Shown piece after piece: positions 1 to 9,900 of a stretch of DNA of 60,020 nt. Numbering within the stretch: position 1 is the stretch's first letter; the number at the start of each line of letters is the position of its first letter. Origin of the DNA: Deltaproteobacteria bacterium. Its GTDB lineage: Bacteria; Myxococcota_A; UBA9042; PHBI01. The notes beneath the pieces are model-generated. The model ran no database searches, was not told the DNA's origin, and saw nothing but the letters and a program-made list of their open reading frames with translations. The stretch covers positions 1 through 60,020 of the forward strand of contig WYBB01000134.1 of NCBI GenBank assembly GCA_011526585.1, read 5' to 3'. The translations under genes were made by a program, and so were the position numbers.

Positions 1-2
1 GG

Positions 3-71
3 ACGGCTGCGGCCGGCACCAAGCACAAGAGAGCAAGAACTGGCGGCAAGGCGCCGTCGGCTCGGTCGTGA
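3..71 (+). CDS. Possible C-terminal tail of a gene entering from the left
   Basis: An open frame runs from the window edge to a TGA at 69-71 and encodes 22 residues rich in Ala, Lys and Arg, ending KAPSARS. A basic Ala/Lys tail is common at the end of nucleic-acid-binding proteins in high-GC bacteria, but this is too short to assign. It lies tail to tail with the minus-strand SDR gene, and the tandem repeat at 73-120 begins just after it. It could also be chance coding potential. Confidence 0.25.
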   Translation, partial: TAAAGTKHKRARTGGKAPSARS

Positions 72-72
72 T

Positions 73-120
73 ATGCGGACATCTATAAGTGCTACGGATG
101 CGGACTTGTATAGGTGCTAC
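73..120. repeat. Two tandem copies of a 23-bp repeat
   Basis: The units 73-95 and 98-120 each start ATGCGGAC and end GTGCTAC, match at 20 of 23 positions and are separated by 2 bp. The second unit encodes most of the last residues of the minus-strand SDR gene that ends at 92. Function is unknown; it may be a small intergenic repeat that has extended the reading frame. Confidence 0.6.
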
Positions 121-1123
121 CGACAGTCGGGGTGGAGGGAGCCGGCCAGGCGACGGGGTGCTCGGGACGGTAGCCGAGATCGTGGAGGGCACGGGTTCCG
201 TCGAGCACGCCGCCGAAGCGCAGGCGCTCGCGGTTGATGCGGTAGGAGAAGTCGCGTCCGGTGAGCGCGGCGCGGAGCGTGTAGAGGGGCTCGAGCAGGA
301 GCGGCGGCAGCGGGATCTCGGCGCGGCCCCAGAGTCGGATGATGCGCGAGAGCGGTAGCGTGTCGGCGCCGGGCACGTTGTAGATCCCGTGCGCGCACCG
401 TACGACCGCGAGCGAGAGCGCGCGCGCGAGGTCGCCGAGCGTGGCGACGTTGAGGATCGGGTCGAAGCCGAGCGGGCGAAGGCAGACGCGGCTCTGCAGG
501 TAGTCGAAGAGCTGGCTGCCGGTCTCGGGCGCGAGGCACTCGGCGGTGCGCAGGACGGCGATGCGAAGGCGTGACACGCCGATGCGCGTGCAGGCGACGA
601 GATCGGCCTCGACGCGGTCGCGGCGCCACTGGGTCGGGGCGCGGAGGTCGAGGGGGTGATCCTCGATCATCACGGTGGGGCGATGGGGGTTGTGCTCGTA
701 GACCTCGGCGAAGCTCCTGAGCACGTAGTTCGAGATCGTCGGGTGGCGCTCGCAGAGCGTGAGGAGCTCGCGGGTGGACTCGACGTTGAGGGCGTGGGCG
801 CGGGCTCCGGTCGCGCGCGCGGAGCGGTGCATCGCCAGGTCGACGATGGTGTCGACGGCGTGCTCGCGCGCGGGGCCGAAGAGGAGGAGGCGGCGCGCGC
901 GGGAGCGCGTGAGGTCGGCCTCGACGCGCGTGAGCGCGTACGACGAGAGGGTCGAGCGGGGCACGTCGAGGTCGGGTGGGTCGACTGCGAGCACGTGGCC
1001 GATGCCCTGGGCGAGGAGCTCGTGGGTGAGGGCGACGCCGATCGGTGTGGCGGCGCCGAGCAGCATCACGCGGCGCTCCGCGGTGGGCGCGGGGGGCGGC
1101 GAGCTGGGGCCGGGGGCCTTCAT
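92..1123 (-). CDS. Atypical extended SDR (NAD-dependent epimerase/dehydratase-like) protein
   Basis: The protein has 343 residues. A glycine-rich Rossmann motif near residues 20-28 (LLGAATPIG) is followed by the layout of extended short-chain dehydrogenases, including a segment resembling the SAEVY...EDHPL region of NAD-dependent epimerases. At the usual catalytic YxxxK position the sequence reads WRRDR, so both the Tyr and the Lys are replaced; the protein probably binds a nucleotide without normal SDR catalysis. The start codon overlaps the stop of the upstream acyltransferase (ATGA, 1120-1123), so the two are translationally coupled and may act together on a lipid or envelope substrate. 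The last nine residues are encoded by a tandem repeat. The exact function is not known. Confidence 0.85.
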   Translation of the reverse strand: MKAPGPSSPPPAPTAERRVMLLGAATPIGVALTHELLAQGIGHVLAVDPPDLDVPRSTLSSYALTRVEADLTRSRARRLLLFGPAREHAVDTIVDLAMHRSARATGARAHALNVESTRELLTLCERHPTISNYVLRSFAEVYEHNPHRPTVMIEDHPLDLRAPTQWRRDRVEADLVACTRIGVSRLRIAVLRTAECLAPETGSQLFDYLQSRVCLRPLGFDPILNVATLGDLARALSLAVVRCAHGIYNVPGADTLPLSRIIRLWGRAEIPLPPLLLEPLYTLRAALTGRDFSYRINRERLRFGGVLDGTRALHDLGYRPEHPVAWPAPSTPTVGSTYTSPHP

Positions 1124-1905
1124 GCGAAGACACCGTCACGCAGGGCGAGGCCGCGGCGGATGAGGGCGGCGACGGCGTCCTTCACCTCGGCGGCGGCGGC
1201 CTCGGTGCTGGCAGGATCGTCGGCGCGGTCGGGCGCGTAGCGATCGCGGAAGTCGAGCGGCTCACCATAGTGGATGTGGTAGCGAACGGGCAGCGGCACG
1301 AGGGTGGCGGGGACCGGGAGATAGGGCGAGCCGAAGGCGCGGATCGGCAGGCGCGCGAGCTGGGGCATCTGCTCTTCGGCGCCGATGACGGCGACCGGGA
1401 CGACGGGGACCTGGTGGCGGATGGCGAGCTCGGCGTGGCCGACGTTCCAGCGCTGGAGCTGATAGCGCTTGGCGATCGGCTTGCCGATTCCGCCGGTGCC
1501 CTCGGGGAAGATCAGCAGGAGCTCGCCGTGGTGGAGCAGGTGGTGCACGTTGCCGCGTGAGCCGGCGACGACCCCGGTGCGCGCGTAGGCGAGGCTGACG
1601 AAGGGGAGGTTCGGGACGAAGACGTCGGCGATGGGGCGGGGCACGCGCGGCGGGTGGGTGTGGCGCAACACGTCATGCCAGATCATGACGCCGTCGATCG
1701 GCAGGGTGCCGGAGTGGTTGGCGGCGAGGATGGCGGCGCCGAGGTGGCTCAGGCGCTCGGCGCCGTAGCTCCGCACGCGGAACCAGTGATCGTAGATCGG
1801 GCGGGTGGCGCGGTAGGCCTTGCGAACGGCGTCGGCGCAGAGGCCGAAGGGGTCGTAGCCGTGCGGGGCATCGGCGATGGTGAGATCGGGCAGGACGTCG
1901 GGCAT
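1120..1905 (-). CDS. Lysophospholipid acyltransferase-family protein (PlsC/MGAT-like)
   Basis: The protein has 261 residues. It carries the acyltransferase block NHSGTLPID, in which His and Asp are separated by six residues as in the MGAT-like branch of the LPLAT superfamily rather than the HX4D of classical PlsC. A second block, IFPEGTGGIGKP, matches the FPEG substrate-binding motif. It probably transfers an acyl chain to a lysolipid or glycerol-type acceptor at the inner face of the membrane. The ATG at 1905 has a GAGGG ribosome-binding site. It is coupled by ATGA overlap to the downstream SDR-like gene. The precise substrate cannot be told from sequence. Confidence 0.88.
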   Translation of the reverse strand: MPDVLPDLTIADAPHGYDPFGLCADAVRKAYRATRPIYDHWFRVRSYGAERLSHLGAAILAANHSGTLPIDGVMIWHDVLRHTHPPRVPRPIADVFVPNLPFVSLAYARTGVVAGSRGNVHHLLHHGELLLIFPEGTGGIGKPIAKRYQLQRWNVGHAELAIRHQVPVVPVAVIGAEEQMPQLARLPIRAFGSPYLPVPATLVPLPVRYHIHYGEPLDFRDRYAPDRADDPASTEAAAAEVKDAVAALIRRGLALRDGVFA

Positions 1906-2071
1906 GGGACCCTCGCGTGCGCGCGCGTGCGGGACGCATGGCGACGTCGAGCAAGGATTGAGCCACGGCGGGGCGGCGGTGAGATGGGCGCCGCAGCCGG
2001 GGGCGTGAGCAAACGCGCGCCGGGGTGTGGAAAATGGCCCGCGGGGTGCGACAGCGCGCGGCGGTGAGGGG

Positions 2072-3340
2072 TCAGGCGGCGGGGGGCGAGGTCGGTGGGG
2101 CGCGCGTGAGGCGCTCGAGACCGAGCACGAGCACGAGCCCGACGACGACGCAGGCGATCGTGACGGCGAAGGCGCCGTCGAACGAGCCGGGAAGGGTATT
2201 GACGGCGGTGCCGTCGGCGTCGATGGCCTTGAAGGGCCAGAGCTCGCGGAGTGAGCCGGCCATGATGCCGATGAGCGCGGCGAGGGTGACGTCGTGATAG
2301 CGGGCGAAGAGCCACTTGAGGAAGCGCGAGAAGGTGGCGATGCCGATGATGAGGGCGGCGATGAAGACGAGGATCACCGGGAGCGCGCTCATGTCGCGTT
2401 CGTAGAGGAGCAGGCGCAGGTTGAAGAAGATGTAGTGATAGAGGCCGAGCATCAGCAGTACGAAGGAGCCGGAGATCCCCGGGAGCACCATGGCGCTGAT
2501 CGCGAGCACCCCGGCGATGAAGATGAACCAGAGCGCGGGGTCGGAGCCGCCGTCGAGGGAGGAGGCGCTGAAGGTGGCGTCGGCGGGCAGGCCGGTGGCG
2601 ACGACGAGCTCGGCGGGAGGGACGTTGCCGACCTTGCCGGCGATGACGGCGCGGACCGGGACGGTGGCGGAGGTGGCGCCGACAGGCACGTCGACGTTCT
2701 TCGTGGGCACGAAGCGGATCTCGCGCTTGGGAGACTCGCCGCCGTAGCGGTTGGTCGAGAACGTCGTCTGCTCCTGCCAGGCGGTGAAGGTGAGCGGGGC
2801 GTCGGTCGGGCGGGCGAAGGTGACGGTGACGGTGCCGTGGGCCTGCTGGCTCTGATCGATCGGGAGCGCGACGAAGAGGAAGGTCCCGGCGGCGAAGAGG
2901 GCGAAGCTCACGAAGCGGGTGGGCGTGCGGCGCTTGATGAGGCGGTAGGGGATGACGCAGGAGGCGAGCACGAGGCCGAAGAAGAAGCCCTTCATCTGTG
3001 AGGGGTAGCGCGTGAGCAGGTCGGGGATGAAGCGGGCGCCGATGGCGATGGCGAGGCCGATACCGAGGACGAGGAAGCCGAGGAAGAGCACGTTCTTCGC
3101 GTGGCGGTCGACGCCCTCGTCGGTGAGGGCGGAGGGGGACTTGAGGCCGGCGAAGAAGCGGCGCCAGAAGGCGCGGGTGAAGAGGGCACGCAGGAGCGCG
3201 GGGCCGATCTCGCTGGTGGCGGTGACGAACTGCTCGTAGATGCCGAGGAGCAGCGCGATGGTGCCGCCGGAGACGCCGGGGATCGTGTCGGCGACGCCCA
3301 TGCCCATGCCGCGGGCTGAGGTCTTGAGCCAGTGCTTCAT
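2072..3340 (-). CDS. DUF368/PopT-type membrane protein (putative undecaprenyl-phosphate transporter) with an inserted domain
   Basis: The protein has 422 residues and many membrane segments. The two internally repeated signature motifs of DUF368 are present: DTIPGVSGGTIALLLGIY near residue 20 and MVLPGISGSFVLLMLGLY near residue 285. Members of this family have been linked to recycling of undecaprenyl phosphate across the membrane. Most members are about 280-310 residues; this one is longer because of a soluble insertion at roughly residues 155-270. The insertion contains VDVPVGATSATVPVRAV followed by GKVGNVPPAEL, a pattern seen in the beta domain of baseplate J-like proteins. The ATG at 3340 has an AAGG site six bases upstream. 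Confidence 0.88.
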   Translation of the reverse strand: MKHWLKTSARGMGMGVADTIPGVSGGTIALLLGIYEQFVTATSEIGPALLRALFTRAFWRRFFAGLKSPSALTDEGVDRHAKNVLFLGFLVLGIGLAIAIGARFIPDLLTRYPSQMKGFFFGLVLASCVIPYRLIKRRTPTRFVSFALFAAGTFLFVALPIDQSQQAHGTVTVTFARPTDAPLTFTAWQEQTTFSTNRYGGESPKREIRFVPTKNVDVPVGATSATVPVRAVIAGKVGNVPPAELVVATGLPADATFSASSLDGGSDPALWFIFIAGVLAISAMVLPGISGSFVLLMLGLYHYIFFNLRLLLYERDMSALPVILVFIAALIIGIATFSRFLKWLFARYHDVTLAALIGIMAGSLRELWPFKAIDADGTAVNTLPGSFDGAFAVTIACVVVGLVLVLGLERLTRAPPTSPPAA

Positions 3341-3470
3341 GCGCGTGACCTTGGTGGCGAAGAGGCCGGGGCGGCGCGGGCACAGACGCGCGCGCCGCGC
3401 CGAAGCCGGGAGGTGTACCCGAGGCGCGGTGCATTACAAGCGCGAAGTGAGGGCAGGGTGGCGCGCGTGC

Positions 3471-4826
3471 TCAGGGGGCGCCTTGCGGTGTCTCGGCGGG
3501 CGCGCCGTTGAGCTGGGAGCCGTCGAGGTCGGGCGCGGCGCCGCGCACGAGCTTGCCGGCCTCGCCGGAGCGAAGGAGCGCCCAGCGGAAGACGACGGGG
3601 GCCAACATCTCGTTGAGCGCGACGATGCCGAAGACGAGCGCGGCGGCTTCGGCGCCGAGATCGGGGAAGCTGCGCTGGAAGAGGATGGCGAGGGCAAGTG
3701 CCAGGCCGGCCTGGGGCATCAGGCCGAAGCCGCCGAAGCGGCGCACCACGTCGGGCGGCTTGGAGAAGCGGGCGGCGACGCGGTTGCCGAAGTAGAGACC
3801 CAAGCCGCGCACGATGACGAAGATCGCGGCGGGCACGCCGACGACGAGGAGCGCGTCGAGGTGCACGCCGGCGCCGGTCACGGCGAAGAAGGCGACGTAG
3901 ACCGGGAAGGAGCCGGACTCGATCTCCTCGTGCAGGCGATCGGCGACGCTGGTGACGTTGCGGATGAAGATCCCGGCGGCGAGCGCGACGAGGAGGGGAT
4001 CGAAGTGCACGCGGCGGCCGACCTCGGCGACGAGCACCGCGACCGCGACGATGAAGAGCGCGCCGCCCTTGAGGTACTTGAGGTAGAGGGCGATGAGCGC
4101 GCCGATGACGAGGCCGACGGCGGCCGAGCCGAGGATCTCCCAGGCGAGGGAGCCCGCGGTGGCGAGCACGTCGGTGCTGGCGCCGAGGGTGGCCTTGGCC
4201 AGCGTCGAGGCGACGGCGAAGAGGAGGATGACGACGAGGTCGGCGAGCACGACGACCGCGAGCACGGTGCGGGTCATCGGGCCGTCGGCGTCGGTCTCGT
4301 CGCGGAGGGCGACGACCACCGCGGGTGATTGCGCGACCATGGTGACGCCGAGCACGGCGCAGATCGCGATGGTCTGGATGTCGCTGAGGCCGGCGAGGAA
4401 CGGCAGCATGTCGCGCATGAGGATGGCGGCGAGGGTGAGGGCGACGGTGGTGCCGAGCACGGCGAAGATGGTGATCCACTTGATGCTCGACAGGAGGGGC
4501 TTGAGCGAGCGGAAGTGCATCTCGGAGCCGGCGGTGAGCGCGATGAGCGCGATGGCTACACCGTTGAAAATTTGGAGGTTTTCGACGTCGGCGTAGGTGA
4601 CGAGGCCGAGGATCTGGGGGCCGCCGATGATGCCGGCGGCGAGGTAGCCGGTGAGCTTGGGCAGGCCGATCTTCTTGAAGATGGCGCCGGTGAGGAAGCC
4701 GGTGAGCAGGAGGTAGCCGCAGGCGAGCGCGGTGGCGGCGGCCTGGGAGCCGACTCCCTCCGGTGGGGTGAAGGCGCGAGCGGCCTGCATGAGCGCGCCG
4801 AGCACGATGAGGAGCACGATCTTCAT
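3471..4826 (-). CDS. CPA-type cation:proton antiporter (Na+/H+ exchanger domain)
   Basis: The protein has 451 residues and is almost entirely hydrophobic, with about twelve predicted membrane segments. The family pattern is visible in FKKIGLPKLTGYLAAGIIGG near residues 50-70 and the helix ending IALTAGSEM. It probably exchanges Na+ or K+ for protons across the inner membrane. I placed the start at the ATG at 4826 because the frame upstream of it lies inside the preceding gene, because MKIVLLIVLGALMQAARA is a good first membrane segment, and because it overlaps the upstream stop as ATGA. Coupling to a second antiporter-like gene is unusual. Confidence 0.88.
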   Translation of the reverse strand: MKIVLLIVLGALMQAARAFTPPEGVGSQAAATALACGYLLLTGFLTGAIFKKIGLPKLTGYLAAGIIGGPQILGLVTYADVENLQIFNGVAIALIALTAGSEMHFRSLKPLLSSIKWITIFAVLGTTVALTLAAILMRDMLPFLAGLSDIQTIAICAVLGVTMVAQSPAVVVALRDETDADGPMTRTVLAVVVLADLVVILLFAVASTLAKATLGASTDVLATAGSLAWEILGSAAVGLVIGALIALYLKYLKGGALFIVAVAVLVAEVGRRVHFDPLLVALAAGIFIRNVTSVADRLHEEIESGSFPVYVAFFAVTGAGVHLDALLVVGVPAAIFVIVRGLGLYFGNRVAARFSKPPDVVRRFGGFGLMPQAGLALALAILFQRSFPDLGAEAAALVFGIVALNEMLAPVVFRWALLRSGEAGKLVRGAAPDLDGSQLNGAPAETPQGAP

Positions 4827-6883
4827 GCGCTGTGGCCCTCCGGCCTGGTCGCTTCGGCGGCGCCGGGCTCGTGGTCGGGGTCGGCGGGCGGGTCGTCGGG
4901 GTGAGCGTCGGGCGGCGCGCCCGCCTCGTCGTGCTCGTCGTGCTCGGCGTGAGCTTCCTCGGCGTGCGGGGAGGGCGCGTCGGCGTGCTCGATCACGAAG
5001 GCCGGCATCGAACGGGTCTGGTACTGCTGCTTGGCGCGGGGGCGCTCGAAGGCGAGGATCTGCACGATGACCTCGGTGAGGATCGCGCCGCCGATGACGG
5101 CGTTGACCATCCAGGTGACCGTCGGGTCGGAGTAGAGGTCCTGCGCGGTGACGATGATGGCGAGCGAGAGTGCGCCCATGGGGGAGATGGCGAGGTAGCG
5201 GCGCTCCATCGGGGAGAGGGACTCGGGGTGGCGGCGCGCGAAGAAGTTGGCGCCGGCGACGCGGCCGAGCAGGCGGGCGGCGACGAAGACGAGCATGAGC
5301 ACCCAGCCCTGCCACTCGTCGACGCGCCAGAGCGCGCCGGCGATGACGAGGAAGAGGAGGTAGACCGGGCGTTCGACGCGTGAGAGCGCGGAGCGGACCT
5401 GATCCTTCCAGGGGCCGGGGAAGTTGGTGAGCACCGCGCCGGCGATGAAGCAGACGACGACGGGCGAGAGGCGGAGGAAGCTGGCCATGCCGGCGGCGAA
5501 GCAGATCGAGCCGAGCATGACGACGAGCGTCTCGGCGGTGCCCTTGATCGTGCCGAGGAGCGCGAAGACGACGACCGAGAGCGCGGTGCCGATGCCGATC
5601 GTCACGAAGACCCAGCCGACGGAGGGGAGCTGCCAGCCGAGCTCGATGCCGGTCGGGCGGAAGAAGGCGGCGATGACGACGATGCCGAGGAGGGCGGCCA
5701 GCTCCTCGAGCTGGATGATGACGCCGACGCGGTCGATGTCAGCGGGCGCGGCGCCGTGGCGGGCGAGGATGCGCGGGAGGGAGAAGGCGGTCATGGCGCC
5801 GGCGGTGGCGAGCACGAAGGCGTCGCGCAGGACGAGCGAGGTGAGCGCGCCGTCGTGCAGGATGAGGTAGAAGCCGGCGACCGCCGTGAGGATGAAGAAG
5901 TAGGGCACGGCGGTGGTGAAGACGAAGGCTTCGCCGGCCAGCGGCGGCATGGTGTCGAGCTTGCGCACGTCGAAGCGGAAGCCGACGGCGAAGCCGATCC
6001 AGCCGAGGCCGAGCGGGAGCAGCGGGCGGATGGCGTCGAGCACCGGCTCGGAGAGGATGCCGAGGGCGTCTTCGCGCGAGACGAGGCCGATGAGCACGAA
6101 CGGGAAGCCGGCGGTGATGACCTGCGAGATGCGGAGCTTGGCTTCGAGGCGCTGCACGCGTGGGTGGCCGCCGATATAGGCGAGCGCGAGGAGGAGGAGG
6201 AGGCCGAAGACCGCCTTGATCGCGTCGCCGGTGGAGAGCGTCGGACCGCGGTCGGGCGGGCCGTGGGCGGCGTCGGGGGGCGTGACGGGCGCGACGGGGG
6301 GAGAGGCGTCGGGGCCAGCGTCGGGCCCGGGGGGCATGGAGGGTCCGGCGTCGTCGGGGGCGGGCGTGGCGTCGGCGTCGGAGCCATCGTCGAGGGCATC
6401 GGCGGCGTCGTGCGCATCGTGCGTGTCGGGGCCGTGCGCGTCGGCGCCGAGCGCGGCCGGGACCACATCGGTCAGGGGTTCGGTGGGGCCGGCGTCGAGG
6501 GCGGCGGGCGCGACGTCGCGAGGGTCGCCGGCGGCGTCGGGCTCGAGCGTCGGTGGGGGTGTGGCCGCGGTGTCCTGGCGGCGTGCCGGTGCGGCGTCGC
6601 GCGTCGTCGTCGCTGCATCCGCAGGTCGCGGCGCGCGCGCGTCATCGGCGGGGGTGGCGACCTCGGCCTGGCCGACGGGCGCGGCATCGGTCGCGATGCC
6701 GGCGGGGCCGCTGGTGTCGGCGCCGCTGTTGTCCGGCGTGGGCGTGGGGTCGGCGGCCGTGTCCTCGAGGTCGTCGAGCGGCGCCGAGGCGTCGACGACA
6801 TCGGGCTCGGCCAGGGCGGGCGGCGCGCCCGGCGCCAGGACGGCGAACGTGGTTACGATGAGGAGCAACAGGCGAACGAGCAT
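4823..6883 (-). CDS. Cation:proton antiporter with long periplasmic Asp/Pro/Ala-rich N-terminal spacer
   Basis: The protein has 686 residues. A signal peptide (MLVRLLLLIVTTFAVLA...PPALA) is followed by about 200 residues of low-complexity Asp, Ala, Pro and Thr, then a CPA-type exchanger domain of about ten membrane segments beginning near residue 240 with IKAVFGLLLLLALAYIGGHP. The C-terminal tail of about 50 residues is rich in His, Asp and Glu (HAEEAHAEHDEHDE), which could bind metal ions. The start at 6883 was chosen because it begins the signal peptide; 25 further in-frame codons upstream look non-coding. It is translationally coupled to the second antiporter downstream, suggesting a two-subunit or regulatory arrangement. 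Confidence 0.85.
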   Translation of the reverse strand: MLVRLLLLIVTTFAVLAPGAPPALAEPDVVDASAPLDDLEDTAADPTPTPDNSGADTSGPAGIATDAAPVGQAEVATPADDARAPRPADAATTTRDAAPARRQDTAATPPPTLEPDAAGDPRDVAPAALDAGPTEPLTDVVPAALGADAHGPDTHDAHDAADALDDGSDADATPAPDDAGPSMPPGPDAGPDASPPVAPVTPPDAAHGPPDRGPTLSTGDAIKAVFGLLLLLALAYIGGHPRVQRLEAKLRISQVITAGFPFVLIGLVSREDALGILSEPVLDAIRPLLPLGLGWIGFAVGFRFDVRKLDTMPPLAGEAFVFTTAVPYFFILTAVAGFYLILHDGALTSLVLRDAFVLATAGAMTAFSLPRILARHGAAPADIDRVGVIIQLEELAALLGIVVIAAFFRPTGIELGWQLPSVGWVFVTIGIGTALSVVVFALLGTIKGTAETLVVMLGSICFAAGMASFLRLSPVVVCFIAGAVLTNFPGPWKDQVRSALSRVERPVYLLFLVIAGALWRVDEWQGWVLMLVFVAARLLGRVAGANFFARRHPESLSPMERRYLAISPMGALSLAIIVTAQDLYSDPTVTWMVNAVIGGAILTEVIVQILAFERPRAKQQYQTRSMPAFVIEHADAPSPHAEEAHAEHDEHDEAGAPPDAHPDDPPADPDHEPGAAEATRPEGHSA

Positions 6884-6989
6884 CGTGTCGGACGCTAACA
6901 GCCTTCCGCGAATCCGGCGAGGCGAGATCCGTTGACCCGCGCAATGTTTGTCGGGCATGGTCGTCGGCGGTCCTCATGCGGAGAGGCGA

Positions 6990-9900
6990 ATGTCATCCAA
7001 CCCGTCACGCAAGTGGTGTCGCGTCGGCGTAAGCGCGTTGGCGTTCGTCGCGCTCGCCGCATCGTCTTCGACCGCGTTCGCGCAACCGGCCGCCGTGACG
7101 CTCGAGCTGGTCTCCGGACCCGCGGTCGACGGCGTCCGGGTCAAGGTCGACGACACCTACGATCGCGCCTTCCAGCTCGCCATCGGATACGATCTCACCG
7201 GCGGCACCTATCGGAACCTGGAGGTCACGCTCACGCTGCCTCCGTACGTGACACCGACCCTGTCGAGCCACGAAGGCACCTTCACCTACAACGGCTGTCC
7301 CCAGACCGCCGGCGTCGGCAGCCCGCGCGACTGTCGCTGGAGCGCGAGCACGCTCGCCGTCGGCACGACCGGGGTCGCCGGCACCATCAACCTCACGCTG
7401 CAGCTCGATCGCTGGCGCTTCCTCGACGGTGAGCCGCTCGCCTTCACCGCACGCGCCACCGGACTTCACACCCCGCAGGGCGGCACTGAGTCCGCGTTCG
7501 ACGTCGCCGACCAGCCGCTCGAGATCCTCGCCGATCCCGCCCAGCAGGTCGCCTGGCAGTCCGGCACCGGGCTTGTCGAAGAGGGCTGGGTCGAGGTCCC
7601 CGGCACCCCGCCGACCAACGGCCTGCGCCTCCGCTTCTCCGCGCGCTTCACCAACGGCTTCGGCGGCTCGGCGAAGCTCCGCAACGCCGTCGCGACCTCC
7701 CGCGTCGGCGCCGACTTCGAGCTCGTCTCCGCACCCACCGCGGTCTCTCCGTGGGCGACCCCGGTCGTCGACGACACCGCCTCCGACGGCTCGTTCGAGG
7801 TCATCAACACCTTCACCGACGACGCGCCGCCGACCTTCAACGACACGCACTACGACAGCACCTTCTTCTACATCGAGCTCTTCGTGCCCTGCGCGGTCTT
7901 CGACTCCGACACGCGCGATCTCACCGTCTCCACCGAGCTCACCTGGGACGAGCGCTTCTACGAACCCGACGGCACCCCGCGCGACGAGCCGCGCACCCTC
8001 ACGCACCTCGCGCAGGTCCAGGGCTATGGCGCTTGCGGCACCGGCGGTCACTTCAACAAGGGCACCGAGCTCTGGTGGCCGGCACCCGAGGACGGCTATG
8101 CCCTCACCGGCATCTACATGCGCCCCCCCGTGGGGGTCTCCGTCGCGACCAACGCCCTCGTCGTCGACGACATGCCACCCGGCACCGCCTTTCGCAGCTT
8201 CCACACCGCGCAACCCACCCAGTTCACCTTCTACGGCTGCAACTTCGCCGCCCCCAACGACGCCGGCGACATCTCGCTCGCCTTCTTCCAGGCGAACATC
8301 GCCGCCTGCGTCGACCTCGCCGGCTGGGACCGCGACAACCCCCTCGGCGTTACCCACATCATCGCCCACGCCCCGACCTGGGGCGGCGCCGCCGAGCCCC
8401 TCCAGCAGTTCACGATGCGCTACGAGACCTACATCCCGCCGGGCTACGTCGCCGCCGACCTCCCGCTCGCGACCACCAACGTCGCCTACGCCCACTTCGG
8501 CTACACCCTCGACGGCGCGAGCTACACCGTCGCGCCCGATCCCACGAAGTCCTTCGCCGACGATCCCTGGAAGGACGACGCCCCGGTCACCATCGACCCC
8601 ACCGAGCTCAACGCCTGCTCGGCGATGTGGGGCGGCCTCGAAGGCGGCAGCGCCATCGCCCCGCGCGCTCCCTCCCCGGACAATCGTCGCGTCGCCGTCT
8701 TCCGCCCGACCGCCGACAGCTCCTACGCCCGCCTCGAGAACCCACGGCTCACCGTCACGCTCCCCCCACGCGTGCGCGCCGTCGCCACCGAGATCGTCCC
8801 CGTCGAAGCCTGGAAGTGCCCGGGCCTGTCCTGGGTCTCCGACACCGCCACCCCGGCGACCGACACCCTCACCTTCACAGGCACCGGGCTGCAGACGATC
8901 GTCGGCCCTGCCGGCCGCTGCTACGACATCAAGGTCACCATCGAGCCGGACGCCGACGGCTGGGTCAACGGCGAGACCTTCGACGTCGTCGGCTACCTCA
9001 CCGGCGACAACAACGACCCGACCTGCGACGCGCGCCGCGTCACCCACACCTTCTCGCTCTCGGTCCCCGCCGAGCTGCGCGTCGACGTCGCCCCGACCTG
9101 CAGCGGCAACGCCGCCGATCCGGCCTTCGACGTCACCGCCCGCAACAACGGCGGCGTCGACTTCGCCGCCGCTTCGCTGCGCTTCCCCATTCCCTCCGGC
9201 ACCACCCTGCGCGCCGTCGTCGCGCCCCCCGACGTCAGCATCGCCTGCGACCTCGGCGCCGGCCCTGTCGCCTGCCCGCCCGATCCCGCGGCCGCCGTCG
9301 CCGTCGTCGCCTCGGGCTTCTCGCTCGCCGCACCCGACGAGTCGCGCACGATCAAGGTCAAGCTCGCCACCGCGCTCCCGCCAGGCTCCGCCGTCGTCGG
9401 CAGCGCCAGCGCCACCGCCGGCCAGCTCACCGCGAGCTCGGGCGAGACCGCGCCCTTCGTCGTCGGCGAGTGCCGCTACCCGATCCGGGTGAGCAAGCAC
9501 TTCGACGCCGACCAGAGCGGCGACCTCAGCGCCGGCGACACCCCGCTCGCCAACTGGGTCTTCACCATCACCCCGGCCGACACCGCCGACGCCCCCGTCG
9601 TCACGACCGACGTCGACGGGATCGCGACCTTCCTCGTCAAGCCCGGCACCTATCAGATCACCGAGCAGCTCCCCGCGACCGTCGACGGTGTCGTGTGGCA
9701 GGCCTCCGGCGGCGCGCTCACTCAGGAGGTCTTCGTCCCGGTCGATCCCGCGACCCCGGTCGCCGCCGACTTCCTCAACACCTGCACCTGCCAGGCGGCG
9801 CAGTGCATGGTCGCCGTCGGCCAGTGCACTCCGTCCGGCTGCGTCTACGACGACGAGCCCGACTGCGCGAGCGAGCCGGTCTACCACATCCCGGTGCGCA

